From Phalacrocorax aristotelis (lineage: Eukaryota > Chordata > Aves > Suliformes > Phalacrocoracidae), in assembly GCF_949628215.1 (NCBI RefSeq), contig NC_134279.1:54424266-54488265 (forward strand): 64,000 bases of DNA. The letters run 5' to 3'. The stretch's first letter is position 1; each line of letters opens with the position of its first letter. The notes beneath the pieces are model-generated. The model was not told where the DNA came from. It did not search any database and saw nothing but the letters and a program-made list of their open reading frames with translations. This document shows, in pieces, positions 11,301 to 26,300 of this stretch. The position numbers and the translations under genes are program-made.

Positions 11301-14300
11301 CTCCAACTGCCCACTGGAATTTGATTTGATAACTGTGTTATTTCTGATGTATGTCTGTCAAAAATGAAAATTTCCAGTGATGGTGACTACATCATCTCTC
11401 TAGGTAGTCTATCCCAATGCTTCAATGTCCTTATGACTAGAAAGTTTCCTAATGTCTTACCTCAATCTACTTTGCTGTAATTTGAGTCTGGACCTTCACG
11501 TCCTGTCCACCCTTGAGACTGAGAACAGACTAGTTCCCTTCTGAAACAAACTATATACTTAAAGATACTGTCATGCCCTGCCTCAGCCTTTTCCGTCTTA
11601 TGCCCTGTTCAACCCTTTTTTACATGTCATTTTTCTCTAGAGTTAAGATTTTCATTTTGACTGCCTTTCAGATTCTCTCCAGTTATCTTTGTCTTTCTTG
11701 AAACCTAGCACCCAAACCTGGATGTAAGGTCCTGTCTTACCAGTGGCAAGTTAAACAAGAAAGTTACTTTAAGAACTTTGTAGAGTCCCACCTGTAAGAA
11801 TTTCATTATGTTGTCAACATTTGTTGTTGTGGTGGTGGTGGTTTTTTGAAATAACACTGCTTAGCTGATACTTATTCATCTTATATTATACTATGGTCCC
11901 TAGGCTTTTTTTTTTCTATTCCTTTTTTTTTTTAAGCACTACTACCTCAGTCAGCTCTTTCCCAATCTGTATGTGTTCAAGTGATTCTTCTCTTTGTGTG
12001 CAGAATCTTGCACTCGTCTCAGCTGAATTTCAAAAGTTTTTAGAGCATTTCTGTAAAAGAAAAACACTGTCAAAATTGACTGTCAAAAATAATTTTGAAT
12101 TCTAAACCTGTCCTGCGGCGTAACTGCAGCCCTCATAACTCATGTTATATTGAGATTTAATGAAGATATTCTTTCTTCTGTCTCCAGGTTATCAAAGAGT
12201 ACTACAGCTGGTGCAGCTGTGATGAAGTCTAGAGGGTGTCTTGCCTTTAGAATGCTCCGAGGCACCATGTATGCAGTCTGGGTGGCCCAGACAAAGATGT
12301 TATTGAAGAAATTATAGTCTGTAAGCAAACCTCAGTCTCTTTTTCACTTGTGAGGCCATCTTGAGGTTATGTGTTCTGAAGAAGGAAGCTGGCCAAAAAA
12401 AAAATGGTTTTGCTACTTGTTCCAGCAAAAGCCTGAGCGCCACTAATCCAAGAACTAAGCTAGGAATGAGAGATTCAGTTCTCATGAGAGAATACTGATT
12501 TGCATTTTGGTAAAGGTTGTCTAATCATAGGAACTTTAAAGGTCAATATTTTTAAAAAATTGCTCATGGATTTAGATACTGAACTTGTAACACTTCATTA
12601 GAACCTCACTTCCAGTACTTGGTTGCTTTGCACTTTAAGAAAATCAAGGCTTTTTAGCTATGTAAGACTTGAGCACCTTAAACACTTTGTCCAAGTGGTT
12701 CAGGATTTCAGTCTCTCAATTTTTATCCATTTCTCTGTAACCACACAGTGAAGAGCTGAAATTATTTATAGTATATGTAATACTTAGATCTTTGGCTAGA
12801 GATAGTTTAGTGTATCCACCAAAAAACAAGTTAGACATCTCCTTTCAAGGTCTTATTTGCCTTAATGATCAGAAAACTCTTAGGAAAAAATGCACAGAAA
12901 TAATTTATTTAGACACATTGTCTTAAATCACCTTTCCTTCAAAAATATGAGTACACAGTGGCTTTTTGGTCAGTCAATATTCTTTTACAGTTTACTATGA
13001 TCCCCTGTTTTTTATAGCACCCTCTCTTTTATCTTTTATCTTGTAGCAACAAAGACCCAAAATAGCTCTGCTTGAGGAACAATAAAACATTTCTTTGCAG
13101 AAGGAGAAAAAAGGTAATCTGGTTAAATTCAACCATCTTGAGGGACTTAACATTTTTAAAATTACAGAAACATTTCAGGTTTGACATTTAATATCTATGA
13201 GTTTGGAAGAAGGCTGGTTCAGCTACTGCAATTACTCACCATACCTCGCTGAAAGTTGAGGTTGTCCATGAGGGTAGTTGAAGTCCAACACTGAGGACAG
13301 GTGATATGTCTGTTGAAAGCAGTTGCATGTATACTGCATGGTGTGATATTGCTTGCTCTTTGCTCCCCCTCATTTTCTTAGTATTGCTTCTGGGAGCTAA
13401 GTTTAGATTTTATTTACAGTTGCTTCCTCTCTTTTGAGTTATCCATCACTGCCATTTGTTGGCCAGGAGGCCTTCCACATCTTTCTTCATCTTCTTTTTC
13501 CCTTCCCTCCCATATGCTGTGCCTTCCAAAATCCTGAAACTCAGGCTGCCTGGCCCTGAAGCCATTTCTATTTTTACTCTAATTTCTCTTCTACCAGCCT
13601 GGAGGTCACCCTTAGTTTGTCTTAAGTCTTCAGTTTCTCCCTTCAGGAAACAACTCTATTTCTAGCACATTGCTCTCACTTTTGCTGAACACTAAGGAAA
13701 AAAATCTAGATCACAGCTGTATGAACTGAAGCCCTTCATCATGGACCAGCCATCTTCCTTCATTGATGTCTTGTTCTTTATATATTTGTTAGGTTTCTGT
13801 TTTCACAATTCATTTTTATGTGTTTTTTCTTATTTTTTTTAGATTTTCTTGTGTACAAGATATTTCTTGTTATTTCTCACTTTGCATTTTATTGTTTGAT
13901 GGTTATTCATACTCTGTTTGTTTATTTGGCAATACCTGTTTAATAGGTTTTCCATAGGGGACTTGCGAAATTTCCTAATGTCTTTGCAGCACTCATTTAT
14001 TTTAAATTAAACACATGCATATTTCTAGAAAGTGAGTGCCGTATTTATAGCTCTATAACACTTTAAAGTCTAGTCTGATTTGCAATATCTAGTTTGCAAT
14101 ATCTTTCATATTAGCTCTGTTCCTTTTCTCATCCTCCATAGATTAACTGTATTTAGGTTATTTTGCTACATGTGATTTAATGATCTAATCTGACGTCTTT
14201 TTTCTCCCCCTGCACTATTTTTTTTTTACATGCTAAAGTGCAAAAGAACAGGAGGGTTTTTTACTTAATCTGTTTCATGCGATGCAAAGCACAAATTAAA

Positions 14301-17300
14301 CTCTTAGCAACATTACCAGAAATTTCAGCTGAAAAGAAAATGGCAGAGTTATCCATTGGAAGGCCTAGAGCAAAATAACAAGATGAAAAAATACAGGTCA
14401 TATGGCCAGAATGTTTTTGGAGTGATGCTGTGATAGAAATCTTGGCTTAATCTGAACTGACCCAGGCTTGGTTATGTCTCCAGCTGTATGTCTTTGCCAT
14501 TTTATAAGGGCTGAATACTGATTGTTGAATTAATTGGTAAAACCTCAGAGAAATCAAGGTTCACCAACACCATAGAATACATAGTAAGAGTTTCCATACT
14601 GACCTTATTGTTCTCATTCTCATAAGGTCTGGCCACCACAGTCACTTTGTGGCATTTCCTTCATTAGCATATTCTTTTAAGAAGGAGCCAGCCTCCTTTA
14701 TTGTCTTTATACCCTGATATAAATTTATTTAATGGTCCCAGATCCCAGTTCATGGACTTATGTGGTGTCCCCTCATTTCAGGCTCTGCAGCCACACTGCC
14801 GCTCTTGCTGGTTTTTCGAAACTATAGTGGATTCAGCTGCGGTAGCATATTTCTCCTAGCTGAAGCACAGGACCATTTATAGAACCATAGAGAATGGATT
14901 GCATTGAAAATATTTGAGCAGGTTTTCACTGCAGAAGTGGCCGCAATGACTCGCCTGGGAGTGGAAATAAGCACAACCATGCTTAAAACCATGTTAAAGA
15001 GTCATGGTTGATTTTTGCTGTAGATTAACTGTAATGGGCTAACATGTTTTCTGTATTTGATACGGTTGGTTTAAACTGAATCATCTTTAACACGTCTCTA
15101 ATAACATATTTTTTCCACTTTAAACCTGGTGTGGGTGTACAGTTGCTGGTATACTTTGGTTGGAAAAATTTCCGATCATTTCTTCTGCCATCATGTCAAC
15201 TGCTTCTTGAGGAGACTTCCTATGCAAAACATGTAATATATAGACAACATGGCATGGTTTGAGTTTATTAAATAGTCTGCCTACATTTTTATTTTCTCCA
15301 TGTAAGAAATATATCCTTCTTTGAAGTAATAGGTGTCTGTGCTTCTTACCTGTTTTCCTACTCTTTCTTTTCCTGTAAATTTAACAGTATCTTTTTGGAG
15401 ACCTGCAAATAAACCAGACTGAAATTGCTCTTGATGGAAAAAAAGCAAAGCTCCTAATAAAGTCCATGGGAGTTTTGTCATCTTACCCAAAGGTTGAATT
15501 TAGCCTCTCTGTTTTATTGGGAACCCGGCACACAGTGCTTCATTTTATATTTGCAACAGCCAAAGCCTAGTTTTGGAGAGGTAAAGCTCTATGACTAGCT
15601 GTTACTAAGCCTATGTTGTTTCAACAGCATGTACGCTGGAAATTTCCATACAATGTCTAGTTTTTATATGAAGATCAGTTAGTGCACATCACGGATCTGT
15701 TTGGTTTTCAGTGATAATTTTGTCTGGTAAATCCTGATTCTTGCTCTTTCTCACAATATTTACAAGACAGTTTAAATGCTTGAAAGGATTTGTCAAACCA
15801 TCTGGCATCCCCTAAAGTAAGAAACCCTGGCCCTGGAGAAAAGACAAATGAGTAATGTAGGAGCAACTAGTTAGCAGAGCACTTGCGTTCTACTTGTCTA
15901 ACAGCATACTCTAACCTGTAGTTTATGAAAGAGTAGGAGGCTACTTTTTTAGAGATATTATTTTCCATGAATTCTAGAGGGAGAATTTTTTTCCATGTGG
16001 AAAATAATTCCTGCAAAACTGGAAAAGCACCCATTTCATTTTTATGTTAGGGAACTTGATTTGAACACCAAAAGTGTGATTGAAGAAAACCTTTGCTTTG
16101 ATCTGAATGCTGTACCATGAGTATTAATATGAAGATGGTTTTCTTCAGAAGCCGCATTAATCTTCTGTAGTCATGTTTTCCTTTTATCAGACAAGGTCTT
16201 GAGGGTAACAGTGGCTGTTTGCTTCACCGTTAATATCAGATAGGCAAATGTCTATCAGTTTCCTCCCTCTCAGGAAGTCAGATGCTTTGCTGAATCTGTG
16301 CATATTTGGCAAGGCTGGCTTTCCGAGCAAAGAAACTAATCTTCATATGGAACTTACATAATTATCACACTGTCAGCTCCCTTGAATGGTAGCCAATAAT
16401 TGCTTTGTATAGATTATTTCTTTTTCCAAGTTTCTCACTGAGGCTTAGCAGAGCCCGGTGAGGACACAGAACATATTCCTTAAGCTTTGCACAGAGCCTT
16501 GTGCGGGTAAAGTACTTCAGTCTCAAAGGGAGTGTCTGGGAAATCACCCATACTTGGTCTGAGCAATGAGCTGTGTGTATGTGAGGGAGAGACTGGAAAG
16601 AAACCTATTAAGGGCGTATGAAATACAAAATCTTTGGAGCTTTTCTGGAAGCTGACAACTTGAAGGAGCTGCTTTACTTTCAAGGCTTGCAAATTCTCAA
16701 AGAGCACCTGTGCTGAGTTTCACACCGTTGATTCTGTTGACTAAAATCTTCTTCTTTTGTTGAGAAGACACGAAATAATAATCTAATATAGCAAGCAGTG
16801 GTGATGGTAGGTACAGCAAGGAAATACAAACCAGGCTTTGGGGAGAAGATGAGGAAGGGACACCAGAATTATTGAATTTGGTTACCAGTAATTTTGAAAA
16901 TTCTAGCTGATAAAATCTCTGAGCAAATGATATATTGAACAACCCTCAGGAACACAGGAAATTTAAAGATTTTTATGTCTTGGCATGTTTACAGGGACAT
17001 TTTACATGGTTTTATGAAAGTCATCCAACTGTGCTGTTCTTGTGTGATGGAAATTCTAAGGCATAACATATGAATGCCTCACACTGCAGAGCATGCTCAG
17101 TAAGGAAATAAATGTATGATGTCAGTAAAGCAGTTATCATGCAGATGAAAAATTGGCTGATAGGTCTTGAATAAATATATCTAGGGAATACTTGTCCAAA
17201 CACAGCATTTTTTGGTGAGGTCCTACAGGGATCTATATGCTTATAGAGTGGATAGGAGTGATGACATTTTCTTTGGCAGCAATCTGGCTTCCTTGGTAAT

Positions 17301-20300
17301 CTAAGCTTGTTTAAAAAAGGGCACTTTAATATAGCAAAACTACAGGTAACATACAAAATTAATGGTTGTACTTCACAGACCAGTAGTAGTGAAAGCAGCT
17401 TTGCTGTTGGAGTGAAAGAAGATACAGTTGAGCATAACTGGCCACACTGAGACAGAGACTAAGAGATGTAACAGTGCTTGGGCTTATGCACTCTTTGATA
17501 TTAGGTAGGACAAAACGGCAGATACATTACACTTACTTCTAACGTTTGTGGTGTTGTTTCTAGAACTGGGTGCCGATTTGGAGCCCAAGTATTGTTAAAG
17601 GCTGCTGATGAATTAGAAAGGATTCACAGGAGTTTCAGTAATGTTTACAAAACCTGTCTTACATCTAGGGATGGGTTTATCCAAGATAACTTTAAGGGTT
17701 TTGCTTAAGACCAGAAAGTATCTGGAGGAGAAGGCAAGAGGGTAATGGGATCCAGCTGTTTACGTACACAGTAAAAATAAGGGGGAGGCAGGTGTGTGGA
17801 GAACCACTGTTGTTGTGACCTGCTCACTCCTAATCAGCCATTACTGGAGCGTCCAGGTCAGGCCACCTCCACTACCTAGAACTGCAACAATATTTATTGG
17901 CTCATGTGACTGTCATGCTTGCCCATTAGCAAGACAGAGTTAGCTTGGCTAATTGTAGCTGAAAGGGAAAAATGAGTTTCTGTCTGGATGCTGCCCATAA
18001 CATTGTTTTAGAATCTTAATATTCTAAATAATTTCTCCTCTCTTTTTTTATAGGGCACCAATGCCTCTGCTCTGGAAAAAGACATTGGCCCAGAGCAGTT
18101 TCCAATCAATGAACACTACTTTGGATTGGTCAATGTAAGTACTATTTTCAGTGGGCAAACCATACGCAGAACTGTGGCTTTGATGTTACTTGAACTTTGG
18201 TGTCTTCTTTTTTTTTTTTTCCCCTCCCCTAATCCTGTTCTAAGGTAGGATTGTCTTTTTTTGAAAAAGTGCTGCTCATGTTCCAATTTTAGGCAAAGTG
18301 GGTTGCAAAACTGTATCAGATATTTGAAGATAGCTTCATACACCCCCAGAGAAAACAGTTTACTGGTCTATGAATGTTTCCAGGGATTAGAATTTACACT
18401 TCAATAAAGTTAAAACTCTATTTTAGCTATGAAACGAGAGGGAGGAAGTGATGGAAGTATGTACAAGCTTAGGCACAGCAGCCTGCATTGGGGACTCTCT
18501 TCAGAAGAGCTTTTTTTTTTCAGACTAAGGAGAGAATGAGTGAGAAGGGTGTTTAATCACTTGTTTATTCCCTTATAAATAAAACACATATAGTAATTCC
18601 TGCCACTGAAAACATTAGTCATTCTGCTACTGAGCAGTAAGACAAAGCCCAGTATATTAATATATGAAAACAAGCTTAACGAGATCCACTATGATAAATA
18701 TATCTCTTGCAAGTGGAAACTTTTACTTTGTATCCTAGTTAATGTAGAACACCATAGTTTTCTTCTGTGAAGTGTCGGGGTGGGTGTGGAAATATATTCC
18801 TACAGCAGCTGCATGGCGAAATGGCTGGCATGTGACAGGGGCACAGAAGCCAGAAGTTGAATGAAGCAACTAGTTTTATTGACATGCACAGGGATTAAGA
18901 CTGTTTTTAATTTTACATGGCAGTTTGGGAACACCTGCTACTGTAACTCCGTGCTACAGGCATTGTATTTTTGCCGGCCATTTCGGGAAAATGTATTATC
19001 ATACAAGGCCCAACAGAAAAAGAAGGAAAATCTCTTGACTTGCCTGGCAGATCTTTTCCACAGTATTGCTACTCAGAAGAAGAAAGTTGGAGTTATTCCA
19101 CCAAAGAAGTTTATATCAAGGTTAAGAAAAGAGAATGGTAAGTGTAAAACTGGAATCCTCTTCGGCATTCATACATTGATCAAGAAAGTGTAAATAAATT
19201 TTGGGCAATGTGGTCGTATTAATCAGATGTTCAGGTAAGATTTGTAAATTGCTTTTAGTGCTTTTGGGGGTTTAGATACTAATATTTTAGTATCTGTATA
19301 CATGATATTATTCTTGAAATAACCGTACTAGGTTTCGTAAGTTTCCAGAGGTGTGTGAATTAATGATGTTTTCACAGCATGGTGGGACAGACCGAACTGT
19401 ACAGTGAACTAGACCTGGGAATAGGGTGACATTCTGCTGTCATTTTTTCATTGTTTTTTGGTGGAGTATGGCAGAGAGAAACATTGAGGGCAGTTGACAG
19501 TATAGCAACTGTGTGACCCAGGAGTGCTACAGACACCACTGATCCAAAACACCCGGGAGGATAGGTAACTGTATATACGTGGACGACACGTCAACTGCTG
19601 CTCTTGTTCTCAGAAGTGGTGGGCACAGTCCTACTTTGTGAAGCATCAGGCCCTTTTTAAGGATTAGGTTGGCAACAACATATGCCCAATTTTGTAGTAG
19701 TTCTGTCTATGGGATATGAGGAACATCTTGAAATAAGGAAGCCTGCCACACAACTCCATTCTGGCCTGGATTCATATCAATGTGGGTGGTATGCTTAGAA
19801 ACAGGGGAGCTTTGAATGAAGAGACAAAGTACGAGTCAAACACCTGGAAGAAATTGCTTCCTGGTGACACCATATAAATAGGCAGACTGTTCGTTCCAGA
19901 GCAGGCGTTTGAAAGTATGGCAAAGTTAGCTCTGAGTCATCTTGCGATAAATGTTGGGGATCACTTTTAGGGATTGGATCTTATGTTTTCAGCTTTTTTA
20001 AATTAGGGACAGACTTGGTGTGTGTTAACCTGCTTATGTGTCCAGGCTAGACATTGCAAAGCCGAAGGATCTGTGCAATATTTTCTGAGGAAATCCACGT
20101 GAGCTTTTTCAGGAGTAGGGGGATAAAAATGCACACTTCTTGGGAACACAGGTCCTTTTTTCTTCAACATGGTGGGCAAATTAAGCCTTCACTGGAGAAT
20201 TCTGTACTAAATCACCACTGAGATATTCTCACCTCCTCCTGCAAGCTTTTCTTATTGAAGAGGACAAGTTTCTGTTCCTCAGACTTGTGTGTGAAAAGTA

Positions 20301-23300
20301 AGCTTTGCTGGATGGTGTTATTATTACTATTTGTAGTGGCTTAACATTGGCTGGCTGCCAGGTGCCCACCAAGCCTCTCAGTCCCTTCCTCAGCAGGACA
20401 GGGGGAGAAAATAAGATGAAAAAAACTTGTGCTTTGAGATAAAGGCAGTTTAATAAAAAAACCCAAAGGCCGCATGGAGAAGTAAAGCAAAACCAAAGGA
20501 GATTTATTCTCTCCTCCCATCAGCAGGCGATTTCCAGCTACTTCCCAGGAAGCAGGACCTTGGTATGCATAGGAGTTGCTTCGGAAGACAAATGTCTTAA
20601 TAATGAATGCCCTCCCCCTCCTCCTTTCTCTGAGGTCCTGAGGTCAAGACCTCTGAGCATGAGGTCATATAGTGTGGACTATCCCTTTGGTGAGTTTGGG
20701 TCAGCTGTCCCAGTTATGTCCCCTCCCAATCTCTTGCCCACCCCCAGCCTACCAGGCTTTGGCAGGGCGTGGGCTTTGGAGAGACAGCCTTTATGCTGTC
20801 TGAGCACTGCTCAGCAATAGCCAAAACACTGGTGCATTACCAGCACCATTCTAGCCACATGTACAAAGCACAGCACTGTATGGGCTGCTATGAGGAAAGA
20901 TAACTCCATCCCAGCCAGACACAGTACACAAGTATGTGTCAGCATCCAACATCTAGAGTTCCCCAGCCATTTGTCTTATTGTCCAGACTCTGTCATGTTC
21001 CTAAGTGTCTGAGGGACTTGGAATGTATGGGTGGGAGTCAGTGCTGCCTAAAGTTAAGCATCTAGTCTGAGGAATTAATTTAGGATGAGTCACCCTCTTG
21101 CTTTCTTCATTGACTGTAGTGGGAGCCTACACAACCAGCCAGCTCCAAAGAAGAGCCTAACCTTTCAGACAGCTAAAGTTAGGTGAGATGAAGCTTTCCC
21201 CCAAAGTATCTTCACTGAAGCCAGCATGACTGCAAAACTGCTCTTCTTTGGCATGATTCTAAGTACTTTGCAGAGCAAGGGCCAGTACGTGTATTTGGAA
21301 AGAAATAATGAATTTAGTTTGCTTTCTTGAAGGAAAGGATATACTCAGCTTTAGAAATCTCGACTCTCTTCTTCACAGATCTCTTTGACAACTACATGCA
21401 GCAGGATGCACATGAGTTTTTAAATTACCTGCTCAACACCATCGCAGACATTTTGCAGGAGGAGAAGAAACAGGAAAAGCAAAATGGGAAACTGAAAAAT
21501 GGCAACATGAATGAAGCTGAAGAGAACAATAAACAAGAACTCACCTGGGTGCATGAGATTTTTCAGGGAACACTGACTAACGAAACTAGATGTTTGAACT
21601 GTGAAACCGTAAGCATTGGGATAGATTTTTTTTTTTTGGTGGTTGCCCATTAGTAGATAGATGCATTTTCTATATATAAATATATGAATCTTTTCAGACA
21701 TCTGAGAATTGTGGATATTCCTGTAGACTTTACTGCTTGAAGTGAGTATATTCTTTTCTAAAAATTTATTTTTCTAAGCATTACTTGGCTAACCTATGCC
21801 AAGTCTTGCTGTCCTAATACATATCTCTACAGTTAAAATCCTTACCAGTTAATCAATACCCTTCCTTATTCCTGCAACTATGGGAGAAGATATTCACATC
21901 ATTATTCCATGAATAAGTGAAATGTTAAGATGAATTTGTGTTAATTCAATTCTAAGAATGTGGCTGGCATACAGAGGGTTTGTTACTAACAAACCGTATG
22001 TTTTCTTTTACCTCCCTAATGTTTTCTACAGGATGCAGTCAGTTTGAAGTCTTTTATGTTTGAAGTATGAGTAAAAATTTGTTTTAGTTAGGAAACCTGA
22101 TTGCAAATTTCCTATCGATTTCTGTGGTTTTCAATCACATGCTTCTACTTAAAGGGAAAAGAAATAATAATAAAAAGAGGTTACTCTCTGTGTGGTTGCC
22201 ATGTGGAATAGTAACACAGACAGGAAAAAAAAATCTGTTTTGGGGCAAAAAATGACACTGACTTTCCAAAAAGGTTGGAATTAAGCTCACCTAAACTTTG
22301 CTTTGTAAAAGGTAGGTGTCAAGGATTAACTAGTTTTCTCAGCTCCTTCTATAGATGACGGAGATTGCAAAGGAGCTCCTGCAGGAAGCTCTCTCCATCT
22401 ATCTCTGGGCTGTTTCATGAAACAGAAAGTTTCTAGCAGTATCACGTATTCTGTGCCTTACAGCTTGTTCTGGCTCCATGGTGTTACTGACCTGTTGCAA
22501 TTGTTGGTGCAGCAATGCTGTGAACTGGGCCAGCAAACTGATCTGGCCTATGAATGATGCAGTTTTAACTCAGACCAGTACTGCTACCAAGGACTTCTAA
22601 AGAAGGAAGAAAATGCAACTTTAGATTATCTGCATTAAGATGGGAGAAGGTGCCCTGAGAGGATGTCTTCAGACAGCAAGCTGAGGTTAAATATCTAACT
22701 TTAGAAAGCTGAAGTTAGGTGACATAAACCCTACCCAGGTCCTACCAGATGTGTAAAGGAACATATTCTGATATTTCTAGTCATAAAGAATAGATCTGTA
22801 CTCCAAGAAAATATTACTTCTCCAGGGATTTAGGTGAGAGAGGGGTAAAAAAGGGATATGGTGATAATCAACATGAAAAAGGAGTTGGACAAAGCTTGGA
22901 ACAAGCTTGTATAAGTGAAAACATGAGAGATTGAAAATTAATTCTTTAATCTCTTTCAATTATAAAAGCCCAAGTAATAATAGCAAGTTATAATAAGTGT
23001 AAGGGTAGAATTATTCTTTAACTGGCAAGCTTCTTTAATTGGTTGTGGCCTAATTTTAAATTAATATCCAGTGTTTACTCAGACAAACTGTACTAAAGTC
23101 AGGATGTGTCCTTGGGTAACAGCAAAACTGCACAATACCCTATTTGTAATTCAAAGTGACCAAGCTTCATGGAAAAAATAGCACTAGGTATTGGCTGCAG
23201 TAGGAAAGCTTGTCTGCAGCTTCCTGTGAATGCAGAAATACTGAATACTTAGGATTCTTTTCCAGTTTGTTTTTCTTGTATTATTGTATCTTGAAATCTT

Positions 23301-26300
23301 TGGGAAATAGTAAAATGGATTAAAAGATGTTCCTTTGCTAAAATTTTCGTATGCAGTGCATGAAGAATCATTCAGTCCAGCAGTTCCATCAGAGTGCAGT
23401 TAGAATTTTCCAGCTACCTTTACTTTCGGACTGTATTATTCTAGCTCCAAGTAGCTCGTCTTCCCCTTTCAGCAAATATTTCATGTGCTGAAATCAATAA
23501 CAAAATTCCTAGCTTCTTTGTGGTAGTCAGATGAAACACTATACTTGCAAAAAGGCTTTTCCAAGTGTTTAACCTCTTTCTTGATATGCAGTGTGTCTGA
23601 CAGAACTCTAGTTCCAACTGTAGAGACACGATGTTCTCTGAAGCTTTGTTTCTCTATCTTCTGAATTCGAGCTGTATGTTTATACTGCAGTTCATTGCTA
23701 CCAGTTTTGTAGTTTCCTGTCCCCTGTGGGTCAAATCATGTCTCAGGGAGGATTTTTATTTGAAGAACTGCTGTTCATTTTAACTGGGTGCACATTGTGC
23801 CTCTGTACATCTTTGATAATATCAAAATTCATCCTGCTAAAGGTGTTCCCCTGGATTCAGGACTAATATGGGCTTCATTCACCATGTTTATAGGATCCCT
23901 GACACAATGCAAAGATGAGCTGAAAGTAGTACATGACTTTCACATCCATAAAATTGCCGAAATCTGAGCACGAGCGACTTGCATCAGAACAATGGATTCA
24001 ACCCCTCATTGAAGTTCTTGGTTCGAACTTCACTATCCTATCATTTGATATAGTTATTCTAAGGAAATGCAGTCATAGGATGCAAAATATGGAGTGTTCA
24101 TGCAGCATTTTAAAACCAGCATTGGTTATTATGAATATGACTAAATGCATGTGCAGTAAGTAATTCTGCAGTCTTTTTGACTCAGTTGAAGTATTAAAAC
24201 AATTATCCATTTGGCTGATTTTTTTTTTACATCATCTTCAAGATTAAACACACTAAGTAAAAAATCATTTTCAAAGCAAAAATCAAGATCTGTCATTCTG
24301 AAAATGTTGGGGGTTACTTTTTTAAAATACAAATTCTATATTAGAGTTTTTCTCCTCTTGTTCAATCTAAAAAAACATTGGCAAAATCAAAACAATTTTG
24401 CAAAATATTATTACTTTGCCATTTTTACCTTTAATCTTTTAATTTTTTAATTAAGATTATTGACCAGGAACAATATTCAACGGGGAAATGCAGCTGTGTC
24501 AACCAAAAATATAGTCAGCCTTTTGAATGCTCACTGGAGAGAAAATATAATATGGTTAGATATGACATTTCTTGACAGCTGTTTATTTGGAAAATATCTT
24601 CATTGCATCCTTAATAGCGGAAATAATCATGTAGGGCATAAACTGTCATTATGTAGAGTGATATGTTACACAAACAGTAAATAAAATTACAGTACAATAA
24701 GGAAGTAGGTTGTGTTACAAAACAAGGGAACGTACGTGATGCGCCAGTCAGCTAATATAGGGGATGATGCTCCCCCTTTAATGAACAGTAGACTGAAGTC
24801 ACTGGCCCATGGTTGGTGGGCTTGGATGAGTGGAACAGATGGAAGTTGAATTATATGAAGCTGGATTGGTAGAGTTACTAATAAATATAGTCACGCCAAA
24901 CTAGAAAAAAAATTTAAAAGCATCAAAATGATTTATTTTTGTGTAATTTATTTCTGCAGAAATTGCTCTATCTTTAGCATTTGCACATAGATATTAACAG
25001 CATTTAGATGTATGGCATTTTACTAAATCTCTGTTTTACATGTATATTTTTTGCAACAGGTTAGTAGCAAAGATGAAGATTTTCTTGACCTTTCTGTCGA
25101 TGTGGAGCAGAACACATCAATTACACACTGTCTAAGGTAAATGAATGCATTTCTTTGGCAGAGAGTTCTGTCTGATTTTGCTAAATTTTCCAAGTCTAGT
25201 AGGTACAGAAAAGAGACATAGAATAACATTGGGTTTTAAGCTTTTCCTAAGCAGAAGAAAAAGGCTGTAAACTGGATGTTTCTCCTAATGACAAAATATA
25301 CACCAATGTGTTTTGTTTTACTCACTTTCTCTTTCAATGTATGTGTTTGAAAAAGAAAAAAATAATCTCTTGGGGAAAATAATTGATTGCCTTGTCATCT
25401 GGAAGAATTGCTGCAGAATAGTAATTGGCTTCAAAGGGATTTCAGTGTCCTTACCTCTGAGCTTCCACTCAAGTGCTTTGTTAATTAGGACTTATGCGCA
25501 TATTAAAAGTTAAGTGTGTGCTTTGCAGAATGAGCGCTAGAATCCCTAAAGGGCAAAAGATTTATAAAGCCCACTTTTCTGCCATACAAGTTTCTTATTC
25601 TGTGTCTCATCCTAAAATTACAGGGTGTAGTCTTTTACTCTAAGTTTCAGTTCTGCTCCTAGTACACTCTTAACTATTCAACAAATACTCCAGAGGTCAA
25701 ATTAATTTTCAGACTTGCATGGATGATTATTCTGAGAGATTTAAAATATCTGGAGTTTTGGCATTGATACAATAAACTGATACCTAGATTTAAGACAATA
25801 AGTTGCTGCTCTAAGGTAACAATTATCAGTTGGTCAAATTACTCTTTCAAGCTCCAAAATTGCTATGAAGTTTGATGTTGCATTTAACAGTTATGCTGGA
25901 AGGCCTAGGAAGGGTTGCCTGGCATCTCACCCCAAGATGAGAGTTACAGAAAGAGAAAGCATATGAGGTGCTAACCATCTCCTGAGGCAGAAACCAGTGA
26001 TTTCTCTGTGGATACCACAACTGTACTAAGTAACTTCTGTCACATTTTAAAGTGCTTGATCCAGTACTTTTTTTCCTTCTCAACTTCTGTTCAATCTCCT
26101 GTAGGATACCGTAGCAGTCCTTAGCCCTCAAGTAATCCACTGCAGTACTAGCAGTACTTACTGCAGTAATTACTGCAGTAACTAGCCTCATTTTAGAAGG
26201 TGAGCAAACTGAAGAGAGGCTTTGGAAAGCACTGCATTATTTTCTTTTTCTCCCCATTGTCTCTTTGTCTGTTCATGGTCACCAATAATTGAAGCAGTAT

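Larger units (their letters stand above)
5356..18053 (+). other. USP46 intron 1
   Basis: This 12.7 kb intron starts GTGAGT and ends in a T-rich tract plus TATAG. The first 360 bases belong to the CpG island. The rest is AT-rich with old CR1-like relics (about 11360-11750 and 17565-17760). No internal coding exon, RNA gene or second promoter could be supported. Confidence 0.85.

Noticed and set aside
18861..18923. Open extension upstream of USP46 exon 3 with its own ATG
   Set aside because: It is intron 2 sequence read through. The CAG acceptor at 18921-18923 and the protein family alignment place the exon start at FGNTC.
20560..20820. 86-codon frame in intron 3
   Set aside because: It lies wholly within the LTR-like repeat.
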